A stretch of DNA of 64,000 nt from Cotesia glomerata (Eukaryota; Arthropoda; Insecta; Hymenoptera; Braconidae). The position numbers and the translations under genes were made by a program. The stretch's first letter is position 1, and each line of letters starts with the position of its first letter. This document shows, piece after piece, positions 1 to 10,939 of the stretch. The stretch lies in assembly GCF_020080835.1 (NCBI RefSeq), contig NC_058162.1, forward strand, positions 17,014,640-17,078,639, read 5' to 3'. The notes beneath the pieces were generated by a model. It did not search any database, had not been told where the DNA came from, and saw only the letters and a program-made list of their open reading frames with translations.

Positions 1-2236
1 ACAAGAAGAATCTCCATCTAGCCCTCACTACTGACGCTTTGGCACTGACGTGTTCCACTTGCTGCTTGAAGTTGAGTCGGGCATCCAGCATCACTCCCAG
101 ATAACGGATAAATGGTTGTGATGTGATTTCTTGTTCTCCGACTCTCAACTTGATAGTTTCTACCGTTTTTCTACTGGTGATGAGCACTGCCTCGGTTTTA
201 TGCTTGGCTAGTTGCAAGTTCACCATGTCCATCCACAAATTGACTCGTCTGAATGTAATATCAAATGCCATTTCTATCTCTTCGAGGTGCTTTGCGACGA
301 TCACGTCAGCTACGTCATCCGCATATGCTACAAGTTTGACTCCCGTAGGCTATGCTATTCTCAGAAGGCCATCATACATGATGTTCCATAGCAGCGGACC
401 TAAGACTGATCCCTGTAGCACTCCTCCAGTGATTTCGTACACTTCCGTACCGTTTTTCGTGTCATATTTCAGAACCATATTCGTGAAGTAGCTCGCTGCC
501 ATTCTGCGAAGGTATCTTGGTACGTTTTTTTCTTCTAGAGCCCGCATAACGCAGTCCCAGTTAGCGGAGTTGAAGGCATTCTTAATGTCCAAAGCAGCCA
601 TCAAGCAGTATTTCTTCTTTCCACCCTTCCATCTCGTTCCGACGATTGCATCCTTGGCTACATCAACAACCAATTTGATCGCATCCAGAGTTGACCGTCC
701 TTTTCGGAAACCAAACTGGTTCTCTGCCAGGAGTGGATCTACTACAGCCTCTATTCTCTGATGAATTATGCGCTCGAATATCTTACCGGCCGTGTCTAAC
801 ATGCAGAGTGGTCGGTAGGATGACGGTTCTTCCGGCAGCTTTCTCCTTTTCGGAAGTAGTACTAGCCGTTGCTGTTTCCACTTCCGGGGAAAAGTCTCTA
901 TCTTCAGGCATGTGTTGTAAACGTCCAGGAATAATGTCGGTGCTGCCCTAAGAATTGATTTCAGGGCAATATTAGGGATTCCGTCCAATCCCGGCGCCTT
1001 ATTATTCCCTACTCTATTGCCTGCCTCTATCAACTCATTCAACGTGATAATTGGGATGTCTTCAGGGTTGAGCTGGTCAAACTTGTAGGTGAATACCGGC
1101 TGTTGGGGAAACAGCGCAGTAACAATCTTCTCTAGGAGCTGTGGACACGTAGGTGATGGCATTGGCTGGAATTTCAGGTGGGTCATAACCAGCTTATACG
1201 GTCTGCCCCATGGATCTTTCTCTACTTCTGCGAACAGTTCCTTCCAGCAGCGTCTTTTGCTTTCTTTGATGGCTCTGTTCAATTCTCGACGGGCCTTTTT
1301 ATACTCTGCCAACAGCTCTGCGGCGTTAAGTCGTCTGTAGCCACGCTGAGACTTTTTTCTTTTTTTAAGATACTTTGAACGTAGAATGCTAATGTGATCG
1401 TTCCACCAGTGCACCGAAGGTCTTGAATTCATGCCACGTTTCCGAGACATACTGGCGTCGCAAGCCTGGGTGACTCTTCTCATTAGGTCCTTGGTCTTCT
1501 TTTCAGCATTTTCTACGATGATCGGATCGCACTCTAGGGCTACTACTAAAGCAGTGAGGTCGAGAGATTTAACTGTCCACCCAACCACGCTGGCGTTCCT
1601 GTTGACTCTTGTTAGATTCTGGCCAATTGATATTTCCCATCGTATCGCATTATGGTCACTGGCTGTGTAGGTGTTCGATACTTTTCAAGAAAAACCTCTT
1701 CGAGCTAAGCAACTGCTGACAAATGTGAGGTCGACAATTGAGTTTGTCTCTCCCTTAGTATACGTTGGCGTGTCACCGGTGTTAAGAAGGATTACGTCCA
1801 GTGTGGCCATTGCCTCGAGAAGTGCTTTTCCACGTGTATTAGTGAACTTGCTGCCCCAGTCTGCTGCCCAGGAATTGAAGTCACCAGCTATTGCCACGGG
1901 AAAGTGCTGTCTTGCGTCCTCAGTTGGCCGATCAAGGAAGTCTTCAAACTATTCATTAGAGAGACTAGGTGGTGCAAAGCAACTGTAGAATCGGAGGCCA
2001 TCTACCCATGCTGCTACGAAGCCGGCTTCTTTATTGTTGATTGTTCTCTGAAAAGGACATTTCCTGCAGGACCAGATGACGGCTTTGTTAGTGCTGTCGG
2101 ATTCCCAGGGTTGGTTACTTAGGTGTCTATAAAGCTCACTTATAAGTGCTACGTCTGCCTCTAATTCGCGCACAGTTTGCATGAGCATGTCATGCGCAGC
2201 CTCACAATGATTGAGGTTGACCTGCAATATCTTCAT
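1..2236 (-). pseudogene. R1-like ORF2 (endonuclease + reverse transcriptase), copy 1, broken, runs off the window
   Basis: ORF2 would nick the target and reverse-transcribe the element RNA. The start used is ATG at 2236, overlapping the ORF1 stop; an in-frame ATG at 2284 is an alternative. The endonuclease begins MKILQVNLNHCEAAHD and, after a stop and frameshift near 1949-1897, continues with GDFNSW and SIVDLTF. The reverse transcriptase (1588 leftward) has NKAPGLDGIPN, SSYRPLCMLDTAGKIFE, FGFRKGRSTLDAI, LDIKNAFNSANW and GGVLQGSVLGPLLW. A TAG at 352-350 lies just before KLVAYADD. The usual VPQG is VLQG here. It is clearly inactive. Copies 2-4 share these motifs. Confidence 0.85.
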
Positions 2237-3538
2237 GTTCTTGGCTTCGTTATCTTCTGGAGCGCTTCTTGGAAGACGGGGCATCTGTTCGTGCCTGCAT
2301 GGTGAGCAGCCTTTTCTACGCCGTGCTGTTCATTACACAGTGCACATTTAGCTGGATTTTTACAATCGGCAATTTTGTGTCCTTCTTTTCCGCACTTTAT
2401 GCAGTGCTTAGACCGGTCGACTTCGCTTTTGCACTGAGATCCGAAGTGCCCAAAGTGCCAGCATCTGAAGCATTGTATGGGTCTTTTCGTTGCTCTCATT
2501 CGGCAATTGACCCAGCCGATCCTTATTTTGCAATTTTCTTTTGGGATTTTCTAGTGGGATTTCACAACTTTCTTCAGCTTCCCTCTTTAGATCGGTCTGA
2601 ATATGCTCTTTCGCCGTGTCGTCATCGACATCTTGGATCTTGATGGTCTCCTGTGGCCCTTTGCAAATCACTTTGGCCTCTTCCTTAAGGTTGTGCGCGA
2701 TCGTCTTTTGGAGGGCTTGGCCTTTGACAGTGCTCTTCCTCGAAATCGTAATCAACAAGTCGCCACTTCTGGTCTTGTTGATCCTATCGACAGTTGAACG
2801 AACCTGCTCATCTGGGACGTCCTGCTTTATGCGACGCAGAATCTCGGCATACTCTGTTTTCTCGGCCGAGCGGATGATCAGTGCTTCGGGTCCGATCCAT
2901 TTGCGTGTTTTTTTCCGCTTAGGCTCTGGCTTGGGCTCTTTCGGCGGCTGCTTTCAGAGTTGCTCTCTAGCTAGCTTCCTCTTCTCCTTCTTAGACTGTA
3001 CTTTTTCCCAATCAATCACCTTCTTAGGTTCGTCGCCCTGCCCTGCCACTCGTTGCGGAGGACTTTTTTTTAAGTCCTTCTTCTTTGTGACTTTGTCGGT
3101 TGGCTCTGGCGAATTTCGGTCCTTTCCCTTCCCAGGCCTTGTGTCAGTTTCACCCGTGTCCTCAGCAGCAGATTCGCCGTCACCGTCGGCTCCAGTGTCC
3201 ATTGCTTCTACCGTCTCAACTTCAGTTTGAATGCGTCGTCGTGATGACTGCCATTCCTCGTCCAGTTTCTTGAATCTTCCAAGAGCATTGACTACACCAG
3301 TTGTCTTGGTCTCTATCTCCTTGTGGATATTGACCTTAGTTTGGACAAACTCTTGCAGCTCAGTTGTCAGCTTTTCAAGGCGCTCCAGCGTTTGCATTCT
3401 CTTCATTTCAGCGCTTGCTTTAATCACTGCTTGTTGGGCATGTAGCCCATTTAAACTTCTGATCATTTCTTTTTGTGTCTCCATGCTTTGGTTTACCAGC
3501 GCATCGTACGGAGTGGAGCGGGTTATCTTAACTAACAA
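2233..3538 (-). pseudogene. R1-like ORF1 (gag), copy 1, broken
   Basis: This is a gag-like RNA-binding protein of a non-LTR retrotransposon. The N-terminal 130 residues are charged and coiled-coil-like, followed by a K/E/P-rich linker (residues 130-195). An in-frame TGA sits at 2954-2956, after which the same frame continues to about 2510. A frameshift near 2500 leads into the C-terminal zinc knuckles: CFRCWHFGHFGSQC and CIKCGKEGHKIADC (both CX2CX4HX4C), plus a third CX2C-type knuckle. The stop TGA (2235-2233) overlaps the ORF2 ATG (2236-2234) as ATGA. Compared with copy 4 this copy lacks about 85 bp near 2545. The same in-frame TGA is present in copy 4. Confidence 0.8.
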
Positions 3539-4015
3539 CGGGTGTACCCTCGGAGATAGTACTCCTACCCCAGTTCCCTGAGGCCTAGTTGAAACTTAGC
3601 CAGTCCCAGAATACACGAACGGACTAAACTCGCTCGGAGTGGTGAAGATTCCGATCTCTAACACTCACTGCGTACTTGCTGATCAAGGCCCGAAGTGGCT
3701 GGCTCCAGATCCGCTACTGCAACTTACACCTCGGCAGATCAAGCTCACATCAGCTGTAGCCCGCATCGTCGGAAATAATCAACACGGGTTCCGAACACTC
3801 CCAGTGAGTTACAGCAGGGAACGATCGTCTTGCTAGGTCAGTTAGTGTGACCAACCCATTAAAGGAGGGGAGTTTTGTCCACGGGAACGTATTTTATTTG
3901 GCTCCTACCCTCTGTACCTTATCAACTAAGAGACCTAGTGTCATCTAAGGACAGCGAGCGTTCTCCCATCCGCTCCAGGGAGACGCGCCTGGTAGCAGTT
4001 TCTCCTCTGCCGCAG

Positions 4016-4027
4016 GTGTATGCATGT

Positions 4028-4094
<67 letters not shown>

Positions 4095-4099
4095 TGTGT
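4016..4099. repeat. (TG)n microsatellite at the 5' end of R1-like copy 1
   Basis: Imperfect then pure TG repeat directly joined to the 5' end of the R1-like element. On the element's sense strand this is (AC)n. Confidence 0.95.
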
Positions 4100-4300
4100 A
4101 AACCTCTTATAACTTCTGAACGGCTTGACCGATTTGATCGCAGTTGGTGTCATTTGAAAGGTCTGCGCCAAACTTAGATTTCCTGTAAGTTGGAACCGAT
4201 TCAGACCAGTAGATTTCGAGAAATTGCAAAAAAGTGAAAAAAAAAAATTGTTTTCTTTTTTCATTTTTAAAGTGAAACTTTTATTACATCGTCTCAAACT
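4100..4300 (+). repeat. Fragment of the (TG)n-cored interspersed repeat (right part)
   Basis: It begins with aacctcttataacttctgaa and runs through an accgattcagacc-type block. The same order of blocks follows the (TG)n tracts at 20277, 20811, 51498 and 62030, and is inverted at 47290-47430. Copy 1 therefore sits in the (TG)n core of one member of this family. Confidence 0.75.
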
Positions 4301-5160
4301 TTTTCGTCTGTGTGTTGCATGTCGCGTGACGGTCGGTCACGGAGTAGGGATAAAGTGAAAGGCGCTCGTCAGAGCAGCCAAAGCCAATATGGCAGCGCCT
4401 ACAGTTCGCATCAGCTAACCATGTAGCATTTTTATTTAAATGCAAAGTATGATGTTATTTACTTCTTAAAAAACAACAAAAGGATCAAAAAGGATTCTTC
4501 ATGTACGGAACTTTCATAAGAGGTAGAATTTTAAAAAATTTGAAATATTAATAGTTCAATGCTTTAAATACTTTTGTTTAATCAGAGCTTATTTTCGTTA
4601 CTATAAAATATTAGTTACATTTATAAACTACGAGACTCATGGCGACAATAGAGTTATTGATAAAATAATTCAATTGGAAGGTAGATTTCGATATAATTAA
4701 TAGTTATATCAAACAATAAATACTTAAATGATCAGTGAAAAATCACACTTAATTTTTTATCAAACCACCGTTAGTTCTATTACACGGACTAATACAGCTC
4801 GTCTTCCAAAAACTGGTAGAAATTGAAATTCTTATATTCTTAATAAAATCATCATTCGGTAAATGTTTGATAGATTAAATTAAAGACGCAATTCTCACAA
4901 CCATAAGATAAGTTTTAAAGAAAAAAATGGTGTGTGTACTTATGTACACGAGTCAGAAGTTATACTTCTTTGGCATAAGAAAAAAAATTTTAAAGAAAAC
5001 AAATGCAAAGATGATTGAAGAAAAATGTTAAAAACAATCAAAAAGGTTATATTATAGTAAAAATTTAGCTATACCGTATAAATATAAAATCATTAATTAT
5101 CATATGAATTTAATTCAATATTATTTAAGATTTTTCTGAATCAACTAATTTTGGAGTTGC
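4301..5160. other. Non-coding stretch, no gene seen
   Basis: A short GC-richer patch (about 4310-4420) gives way to AT-rich sequence. No convincing ORF, splice-flanked exon or repeat was recognised. Confidence 0.5.
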
Positions 5161-5189
5161 AAAGTATCAATTATTTACACTGAAAAAAA

Positions 5190-5345
5190 TAATCGGTAGA
5201 GGTTACCGATTTTTTTTCGGTAGAGGCTATCGATTTTTCGGTAGAGACAATCGATTAAAATCGGTAGAGGTTACCGATTTTTTTGTGGTAGCATTTACCA
5301 ATTTCCAAAAAATCACGGTGAACGTGTACGGTGAAATCACCGTGC
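5190..5345. repeat. Minisatellite of short hairpin units
   Basis: Four tandem copies of an imperfect palindrome (ATCGGTAgaggTTACCGAT type) are separated by T-runs, followed by a related cggtgaac/accgtg palindromic patch. Confidence 0.7.
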
Positions 5346-5394
5346 AATCATCGTAAATTCCGGTAAATCGGATCCGCCAGGGTATATAAGCTTT

Positions 5395-5700
5395 TTAACT
5401 TTTTAATAAAAGATTTTTTATATACGATATTACTCATATTTATGAAATATATAAAAAATTCATGTGAGTATTCAAATGAAAGGTCTCGATAAGTGTAATA
5501 CCAAAATGAGCTTTTATCGTTAAAATATCATTAGTGGACAAAATACAACGTCATTTCTTTATTATTGACATTTTTTGAAGTATAAACTCATCCTAAAGTT
5601 ACTCTCATTGAGACCTTTCATTTGAGTACGTACACGATTTTTTCATACATTTCATATGTATGAAATTTTTCATATTTGTAAAATATATAAAATATAAAAA
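5395..5700. repeat. Inverted-repeat (MITE-like) sequence
   Basis: An arm containing gtattcaaatgaaaggtctc near 5470 is matched by the inverse gagacctttcatttgagtac near 5610, flanked by AT-rich palindromic sequence. It is probably a small non-autonomous element; its ends are not resolved. Confidence 0.5.
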
Positions 5701-6391
5701 AAATCAAAAAATGATATCAGAACTTTTTTGTAGAGCGTTAAATTCTCTACAAATTATTTGATGGAAATTGCAGAGCAATGTGTTAGAGTCATCGGCTCAT
5801 GCATGTCATCCTACCTACCCCCACTGTCCTATCATCATCACTATATCATAAGAATACTATTGTTCTAATAACTAATCAGTCTGTTATAATAAACCATCTG
5901 TTATAGGTGCTTATTTAACGGTTCCTTGTAACTACTCATTCACCTGAGCCAGTCTTCCACTACAGATCCCAACACAATGTATGGTTCATTAGTTACAAAA
6001 ATTAGAAAAAATAAATTTCGGAGGATTATACAGAAAACGGCTAAATTAATAAAGAATTTAACTTTGACCTTGAATAACTTTTAAATGAGTTGATTGATCA
6101 AAAAATGATTTCAGAACTTTTCTGTAGAGTGTTCAATTCTCTACAAAAATATTTGATGAAAATTGCAGAGCAATTGATGGTTCATTAGTTACAAAAATCG
6201 GAACAAAGAAAAAATTTTTTTCCTGTCTTATTCTTATGGAAATCGAAAAGTGTGAGGCGGAAAACTTTAATATTAATGTTAAGGGCTCATATTTTCAGAG
6301 GCCTATTTTGGCATCTAAACGAAACTTTTGAGCCTGGTTGCGAGAAAAAAAAAATTTTTTTTTTTTTTTGAAACGCCCTAATAAATATATA
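5701..6391. repeat. Degenerate repeat fragments and a hAT-like terminus
   Basis: Two diverged direct copies of a block (gatttcagaacttttctg type) lie at about 5710-5790 and 6098-6178. The stretch ends at about 6385 with cgccctaataaa, the inverse of the TTAGGG-type ends seen at 6400, 8543 and 62897. An element of that family therefore probably ends here. No coding capacity is seen. Confidence 0.4.
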
Positions 6392-6399
6392 TGTCGTAG

Positions 6400-8543
6400 T
6401 AGGGTGTGTCAATTTGAGGCGACTTTTTTTTTCAACGAAAAAACAAGCTGAAAACTTGTATGAAGGTGAGAACAGAAACCTGTTCAAAGCGGAGCTCTTA
6501 ATATTAATATTTAGAGGTGTCTGTCCCTAATTTACCATTTCCCATTTAAAAAACATGGGAAAAAAAATACTTTTTTTTGTTTATTTTTTTAGCTCGGCAT
6601 ACGTACCTCATATAAATAAGTCCATAGCATATTCTTGTAGAGAATTCAACGCTCTACAAAAAAGGTCTCTTACACTTTTATCATAAAGAAAGATAGCCGT
6701 TCTACAGATATTCAAACGTAAACTTCTAAATGTATAAAATTTTGACTATTCAAGTATTAAACTGATACAAATTAATTTATTACTGTCTTAAAAATTATTT
6801 TTATGTGTAAAATTGGTTCTGATGCCCTAACATTTTCATAAACCTAAAAGAAAAATTACTCATGTATCAAATTTATTTCTTCTTTATTTTATTTACTGTA
6901 AGAAAATCATGACCCAAGTGGAATGAATTTGATCTTTAAAAAGTTTCACAGAATTTTCAATTCATTTTTCTACACGGAGAATAAAGAAAAGTTTGGAAAA
7001 TTCAAAAGTGCACGTCTCATAATGCTCATTTATCACAAAAAAATCTGGAAAACGGTTGACCCTGAAGGTCATCCCTGCAACTTCCGCTAATTCCATATCT
7101 AAGCGCTTAAAATTGCCGGAGAAGATTGTGTTGATTACTGATTACAATCAATTTAGATCAAAGTGTTACAATTTTTTTGAAGATAAAGATGCTAAATAAT
7201 TGTCACTACATAACTGTCCAAATTACTAATTATTCAAATTTGTTTTTTCTTTTCTTTCTTTTGTTTTATAAACTAGAGTCATTAATTGGTAACCTAACTT
7301 AATAACTTAATTACTTAAATGGACTTTGCTTTGCTTTGAGACAACGTTACTGACTTATTCTTATTGTATTATTATCATTTCCATTACTGTTAACAACTTT
7401 TATTATTACTATGTATTAATTTATATGTAAGGCCCTTAGGGAGCTAAGGCTTCAGGGTCTAAAATTTTTGTAAATAAATAAACAAAATTGCACTTATGAA
7501 GTTTTTGAGCTCTTCAAGTCAAAAGTCTGATAAAAATTTCAAAAAACACTATTTCTTGAACTTTCGAACCGATCAATCAATCAACCAATCAACCCATTTT
7601 CACGTTCTTGGCAATGATCGACGTGGTTTTTTAGACTCCGAAAATTATTTTATTTCATCAAAAACAATCCAAAATAAATGTCGACGTTATATAAAAAAAA
7701 TAAAACATTTTCTTCGATTATTCGTTATTTCATTCAAGAGTTATTGCGGTTCAAAAGTTCAAAGAATAGTGTTCTATGAAACTTTTATCAGACTTTTGAC
7801 TCGAAGAGATCAAACCCGTCATAAATGCAGTTTAAGTGCGTAGATATGGAATTAGCGGAAGTTGCTGGGATGGCCTTTAGGGTCAACCGTTTCCCAAATT
7901 TTTTGTGATAAGTGAGCGTTATGAGACGTGCACTTTTCTGATTTTCCAAACTTTTCTTTTCTCTCCGTGTAGAGTAATAAATTGATAATTCCGTGAAACT
8001 TTTTGAAGATCAAATTCATTCCACTCGGGTCATGATTTTCTTACAGTAAATGAAATAAAGAAGAAATAAATTTGATACATGAGTAATTTTTCTTTTAGTT
8101 TTATGAAAATGTTAGGGCATCAGAACCAATTTTACATATAAAAATAATTTTTAAGACAGTAATAAATTAATTTGTATCAGTTTAATACTTAAATAGTCAA
8201 AATTTTATACATTTAGAAGTTTACGTTTGAATATCTTTAGAACGGCTATCTTTCTTTATGATAAAAGTGTAAGAGACCTTTTTTGTAGAGCGTTGAATTC
8301 TCTACAAGAATATGCTATGGACTTATTTATATGAGGTACGTATGCCGAGCTAAAAAAATAAACAAAAAAAAGTATTTTTTTTCCCGTGTTTTTTAAATGG
8401 GAAATGGAAAATTAGGGACAGACACCTCTAAATATTAATATTAAGAGCTCCGCTTTGAACAGGCTTCTGTCCTCACCTTCATACAAGTTTTCAGCCTGTT
8501 TTTTCGTTGAAAAAAAAAGTCGCCTCAAATTGACACACCCTAA
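6400..8543. mobile_element. Non-autonomous element with inverted arms of about 715 bp
   Basis: The outer ends are TAGGGTGTGTCAA and its inverse TTGACACACCCTAA. The arms (about 6400-7112 and 7836-8543) match almost base for base in inverse order. Flanks TGTCGTAG (6392-6399) and TGTCATAG (8544-8551) look like an 8-bp target-site duplication with one change. The ends and an 8-bp duplication resemble hAT elements, but there is no transposase. The inner part (7495-7836) is a piece of the interspersed repeat family that ends in gcgggaagtt. ORFs inside are chance. Confidence 0.75.
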
Positions 8544-9323
8544 TGTCATAGTCTTTTCGCAAAATTCGTCATTCCATGAAAAACCTAGGCACTTCCAGAA
8601 GCGTCGACGTTTTGCGAAAAATTTTCAAATTGCATTTCCCGCTTAGGTAGTTCGTGAAATGACTACTAGACGTTGATGCTTGATGATAAATCATAATATA
8701 CGTTATCTGACCGATTATACACGTGTTTTTCACGAAAAGATTAACTCATGCAATAATTCAAACGTATTCAAGTATTTGTTAAATTAATGAATAAAAAAGG
8801 CCATTCGGCATCCGTAATGGAAGTAGATTTCATTTTATTTCATTTCTGTGGAGGAAATGATTGCAAAAGTAAAATTTCTTAAAAATGATCCTACAATAGA
8901 AATTTTTCCATTTAGAAAAACATGTAAATTGAAGTTTAATTTCTCAGCTTTCAGATGCATTTTACAGAAAGTGAATATCTTGACGCGTTCAAAAGTAATT
9001 TGAAGCAGAAGTAGTAGAAGTATGAAATTTAAAAATTTTCAAAATTTTATAAACGTGTTCATATTGATTATATTTTAAATAAGAATAAAAAAAGTTGTTT
9101 TTTAATTAATGTATTTTTCAATTATATTACCTTTGACGCTTTACAGGCATTACATGAAACATCAAACTATAAACTACGCCCGATTGTGTAACTTCGTTTT
9201 ACCACGATATGCCAGAGTCAAGTGGTCATTTGATGAAAATTATAATTTTTCACAAAACGTCGGTGTTTCTGGAAGTGCCTAGGTTTCTCATGAAATGACG
9301 AATTTGGCGAAAAGACTACGACA
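8544..9323. mobile_element. MITE, split at its left end by the 6400-8543 element
   Basis: Terminal inverted repeats are TGTCATAGTCTTTTCGC (left) and the inverse of GCGAAAAGACTACGACA (right, ending 9323), with more inverted homology inward. The left tip also survives at 6392-6399, showing that the neighbouring element jumped into this MITE. Both outer flanks read tata. A related fragment lies inverted at 39864-39908. Confidence 0.7.
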
Positions 9324-9618
9324 TATACATACATAAACTTTTGAACCATATGTATTTTCTGAATCCGCTTGACGAGCTGAGTCGATATATAACAAAATTT
9401 TTCAAAAGTTTCATCATGAGAACCAATGCAATAGTTAGATTTCTATGAAATCTACTAAAAATTTATTACAGCATAACTTTTTCTCTTTCTAACAATAGAT
9501 TGATTATGTTCAACTAAAAATGTAAAACTACTGTTTCATTTTCTTCATAAATCAAATGAAAAATCAATAATCGAATAGATCAAGTAATAATTAATATTCA
9601 AATTAATTTTCGTTACAG
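9324..9618. other. Intron sequence upstream of host exon A
   Basis: AT-rich, ending in a pyrimidine/AT stretch and the acceptor cgttacag at 9611-9618. No further exon was found upstream in the window. Confidence 0.5.
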
Positions 9619-9807
9619 GAGGGTGAACAAGGGTACTTAGAAGGACTTGCATCAAAATATGCAGATATTTTTCAAACACACTATGGAGATGTTCTCGAAC
9701 CTCTTGAGGAACTGCGACAACGTGAGACAAATACTTCATCAAAAATTTCAAATACTCAGCTTACTACCAGTTTTTCACAACCAATTTACGTACCTGGGAA
9801 ATACTCA
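9619..9807 (+). CDS. Host gene exon A (internal coding exon)
   Basis: The exon lies between acceptor cgttacag and donor gtaagaaa and is open for exactly 63 codons (phase 0 to 0). It starts EGEQGYLEGLASKYADIFQ and includes a DVLEPLEELRQRE stretch that looks helical. Codon use is ordinary, unlike the surrounding repeats. The motif order (a helical YAD..EELR segment, followed in later exons by a basic FSRLLKGLKTHKKEK block) faintly recalls the N-terminal part of SASH1/SKIP-type adaptor proteins. That is only a guess; the protein is not identified. The next exon is 383 bp away and in phase. Confidence 0.75.
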
Positions 9808-10190
9808 GTAAGAAAAAGAAATTTTAATTAGTGGTTTATAATTATTCAACATCAATAAATCCTTATTAGTTATTATTCATTTTTATTGTTCTATTGATTT
9901 TTTTCTTCTCAAAAAAGTCTTTTATTGAAAATAATTGCAAATACAAAACTCAACCACTAATCATGAATTATATAATTTTATTCAGGTCTGTTTGTGAGAT
10001 TATATAAATCCTACAAAAATCTATCATTAAATTAAACCAAGTGTAAGTGTAAATTACACAAACTTAATGTTGAAAAGATGTAGTTAAAAAGTATTTTTTT
10101 TTTTTTTCAAAAGTGGTCTTTTTTATAAGCAATTACTATTGAACTTACCTAATTTCAAACACAATTTGATTTAATTTTTTTTTTTTTCAG

Positions 10191-10348
10191 CCTTCTAGTT
10201 GCTTAAGCGACAAAGAAGAAGATGAGATTTATGGCTTTGGCTATGGAGTATTCGGTCGACAAATGCTGCAACAACGACAGCAAAAACTCATATTTGCCAC
10301 TCAAAATAATACATTTGATTCGGGAGGTCACCAGCAAACATACCATAG
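10191..10348 (+). CDS. Host gene exon B (internal coding exon)
   Basis: It is preceded by a long T tract and cag (acceptor at 10190) and followed by donor gtaaaaaa. It is open over 52 codons plus 2 nt (phase 0 to 2). The reading includes SSCLSDKEEDEIYGFGYG and a glutamine-rich helix (QMLQQRQQ), typical of an acidic/polar linker in a signalling adaptor. The two leftover bases AG join the first base of exon C at 40645 to give an intact codon. The exon-exon join therefore spans about 30.3 kb filled with transposable elements. Function unknown. Confidence 0.75.
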
Positions 10349-10708
10349 GTAAAAAATACCATATTTAATAATTACCCGAGTCGAAATTTAGAGTCCATTT
10401 AGAATCTTCTAAAATCGGATCTATTTCGGACTTAGGGGCTCAAACTAGAGCCTGTTTCCATGTTTGGGTAGGTCCGGTTTTGGTCCCACAAGTGCTACAA
10501 ATTTCCGTTTTCGGCGCTTTAGGGTTCAAAATCGGACCTGATGAAAATAAAAATTAGATCTGATTTTGAACCCCTGAGTCCTCTTTTATTGTTATTTTTT
10601 TATTAATTAATTTTTATTTCCCTTTGTTGCCACGACTGGCCCGTGCCTGGTTATTAGGACTGTGCCCTAGTCAATTTTCAAGTCTGCCTTATACTATTTG
10701 ATAAGAAA
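10349..10708. other. Start of the 30-kb intron, no gene seen
   Basis: It has donor gtaaaaaa at 10349, then a patch rich in ggtccg/cggacc-like words (10430-10590) and AT-rich sequence. No gene was recognised. Confidence 0.5.
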
Positions 10709-10899
10709 TAAAAAAAAATTTTATTTTTTAAGAATCATTTTAAACGTCCCGCTAAGAAAATCGAAGATTTTCAAAAATCGGAATGTTATTGTGTTCACCC
10801 CGTTTTACAAAAATCGAGTTTCCATCAGATCTCGACGTTTTAAGGTCATAGGAAGCTTTCCTGACTACCTCCACGATGTTGTCACTATGCCTGTATGTA

Positions 10900-10903
<4 letters not shown>
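10709..10903 (+). repeat. Left part of the (TG)n-cored interspersed repeat
   Basis: It contains cgtcccgctaagaaaatcga and gagtttccatcagatctcga, the left-end blocks that also occur at 51226, 61343 and 61813. The right part of the same repeat resumes at 20277, after three R1-like insertions. This shows that the retrotransposons landed in its TG core. Confidence 0.8.

Positions 10904-10936
<33 letters not shown>
10904..10936. repeat. (TG)n at the 3' end of R1-like copy 2
   Basis: Pure TG repeat joined to the short oligo(T) (oligo(A) on the sense strand) that ends copy 2. Confidence 0.95.

Positions 10937-10939
<3 letters not shown>

Larger units (their letters stand above)
1..4015 (-). mobile_element. 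R1-clade non-LTR retrotransposon, copy 1 (3' end outside window)
   Basis: The element reads right to left. Its 5' end lies at about 4015, directly against a (TG)n tract, and is followed by a 5' leader (about 4015-3539), a gag-like ORF1, and an ORF2 with AP endonuclease and reverse transcriptase. The window edge cuts it just after the YADD motif. The leader end (gcggcagaggag, read on the minus strand) recurs at 20216 in copy 4, also against (TG)n, so it is the true 5' terminus. Element-coded motifs and the AC-repeat flank fit R1-clade families such as Waldo or Mino, which I recall as inserting into ACAY/AC repeats. The copy is decayed. Confidence 0.85.

Noticed and set aside
3875..4297. Open frames made of VCVCVC or HTHTHT
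   Set aside because: They are translations of (TG)n or (AC)n; the same artefact recurs at 15757, 20045, 20517, 47345 and 51327.
4310..4440. Possible upstream exon of the host gene in a GC-richer patch
   Set aside because: No acceptor-donor pair with compatible phase could be supported.
5190..5345. Hairpins followed by T-runs resembling bacterial terminators
   Set aside because: The window is eukaryotic and the hairpins are tandem minisatellite units with no gene upstream.
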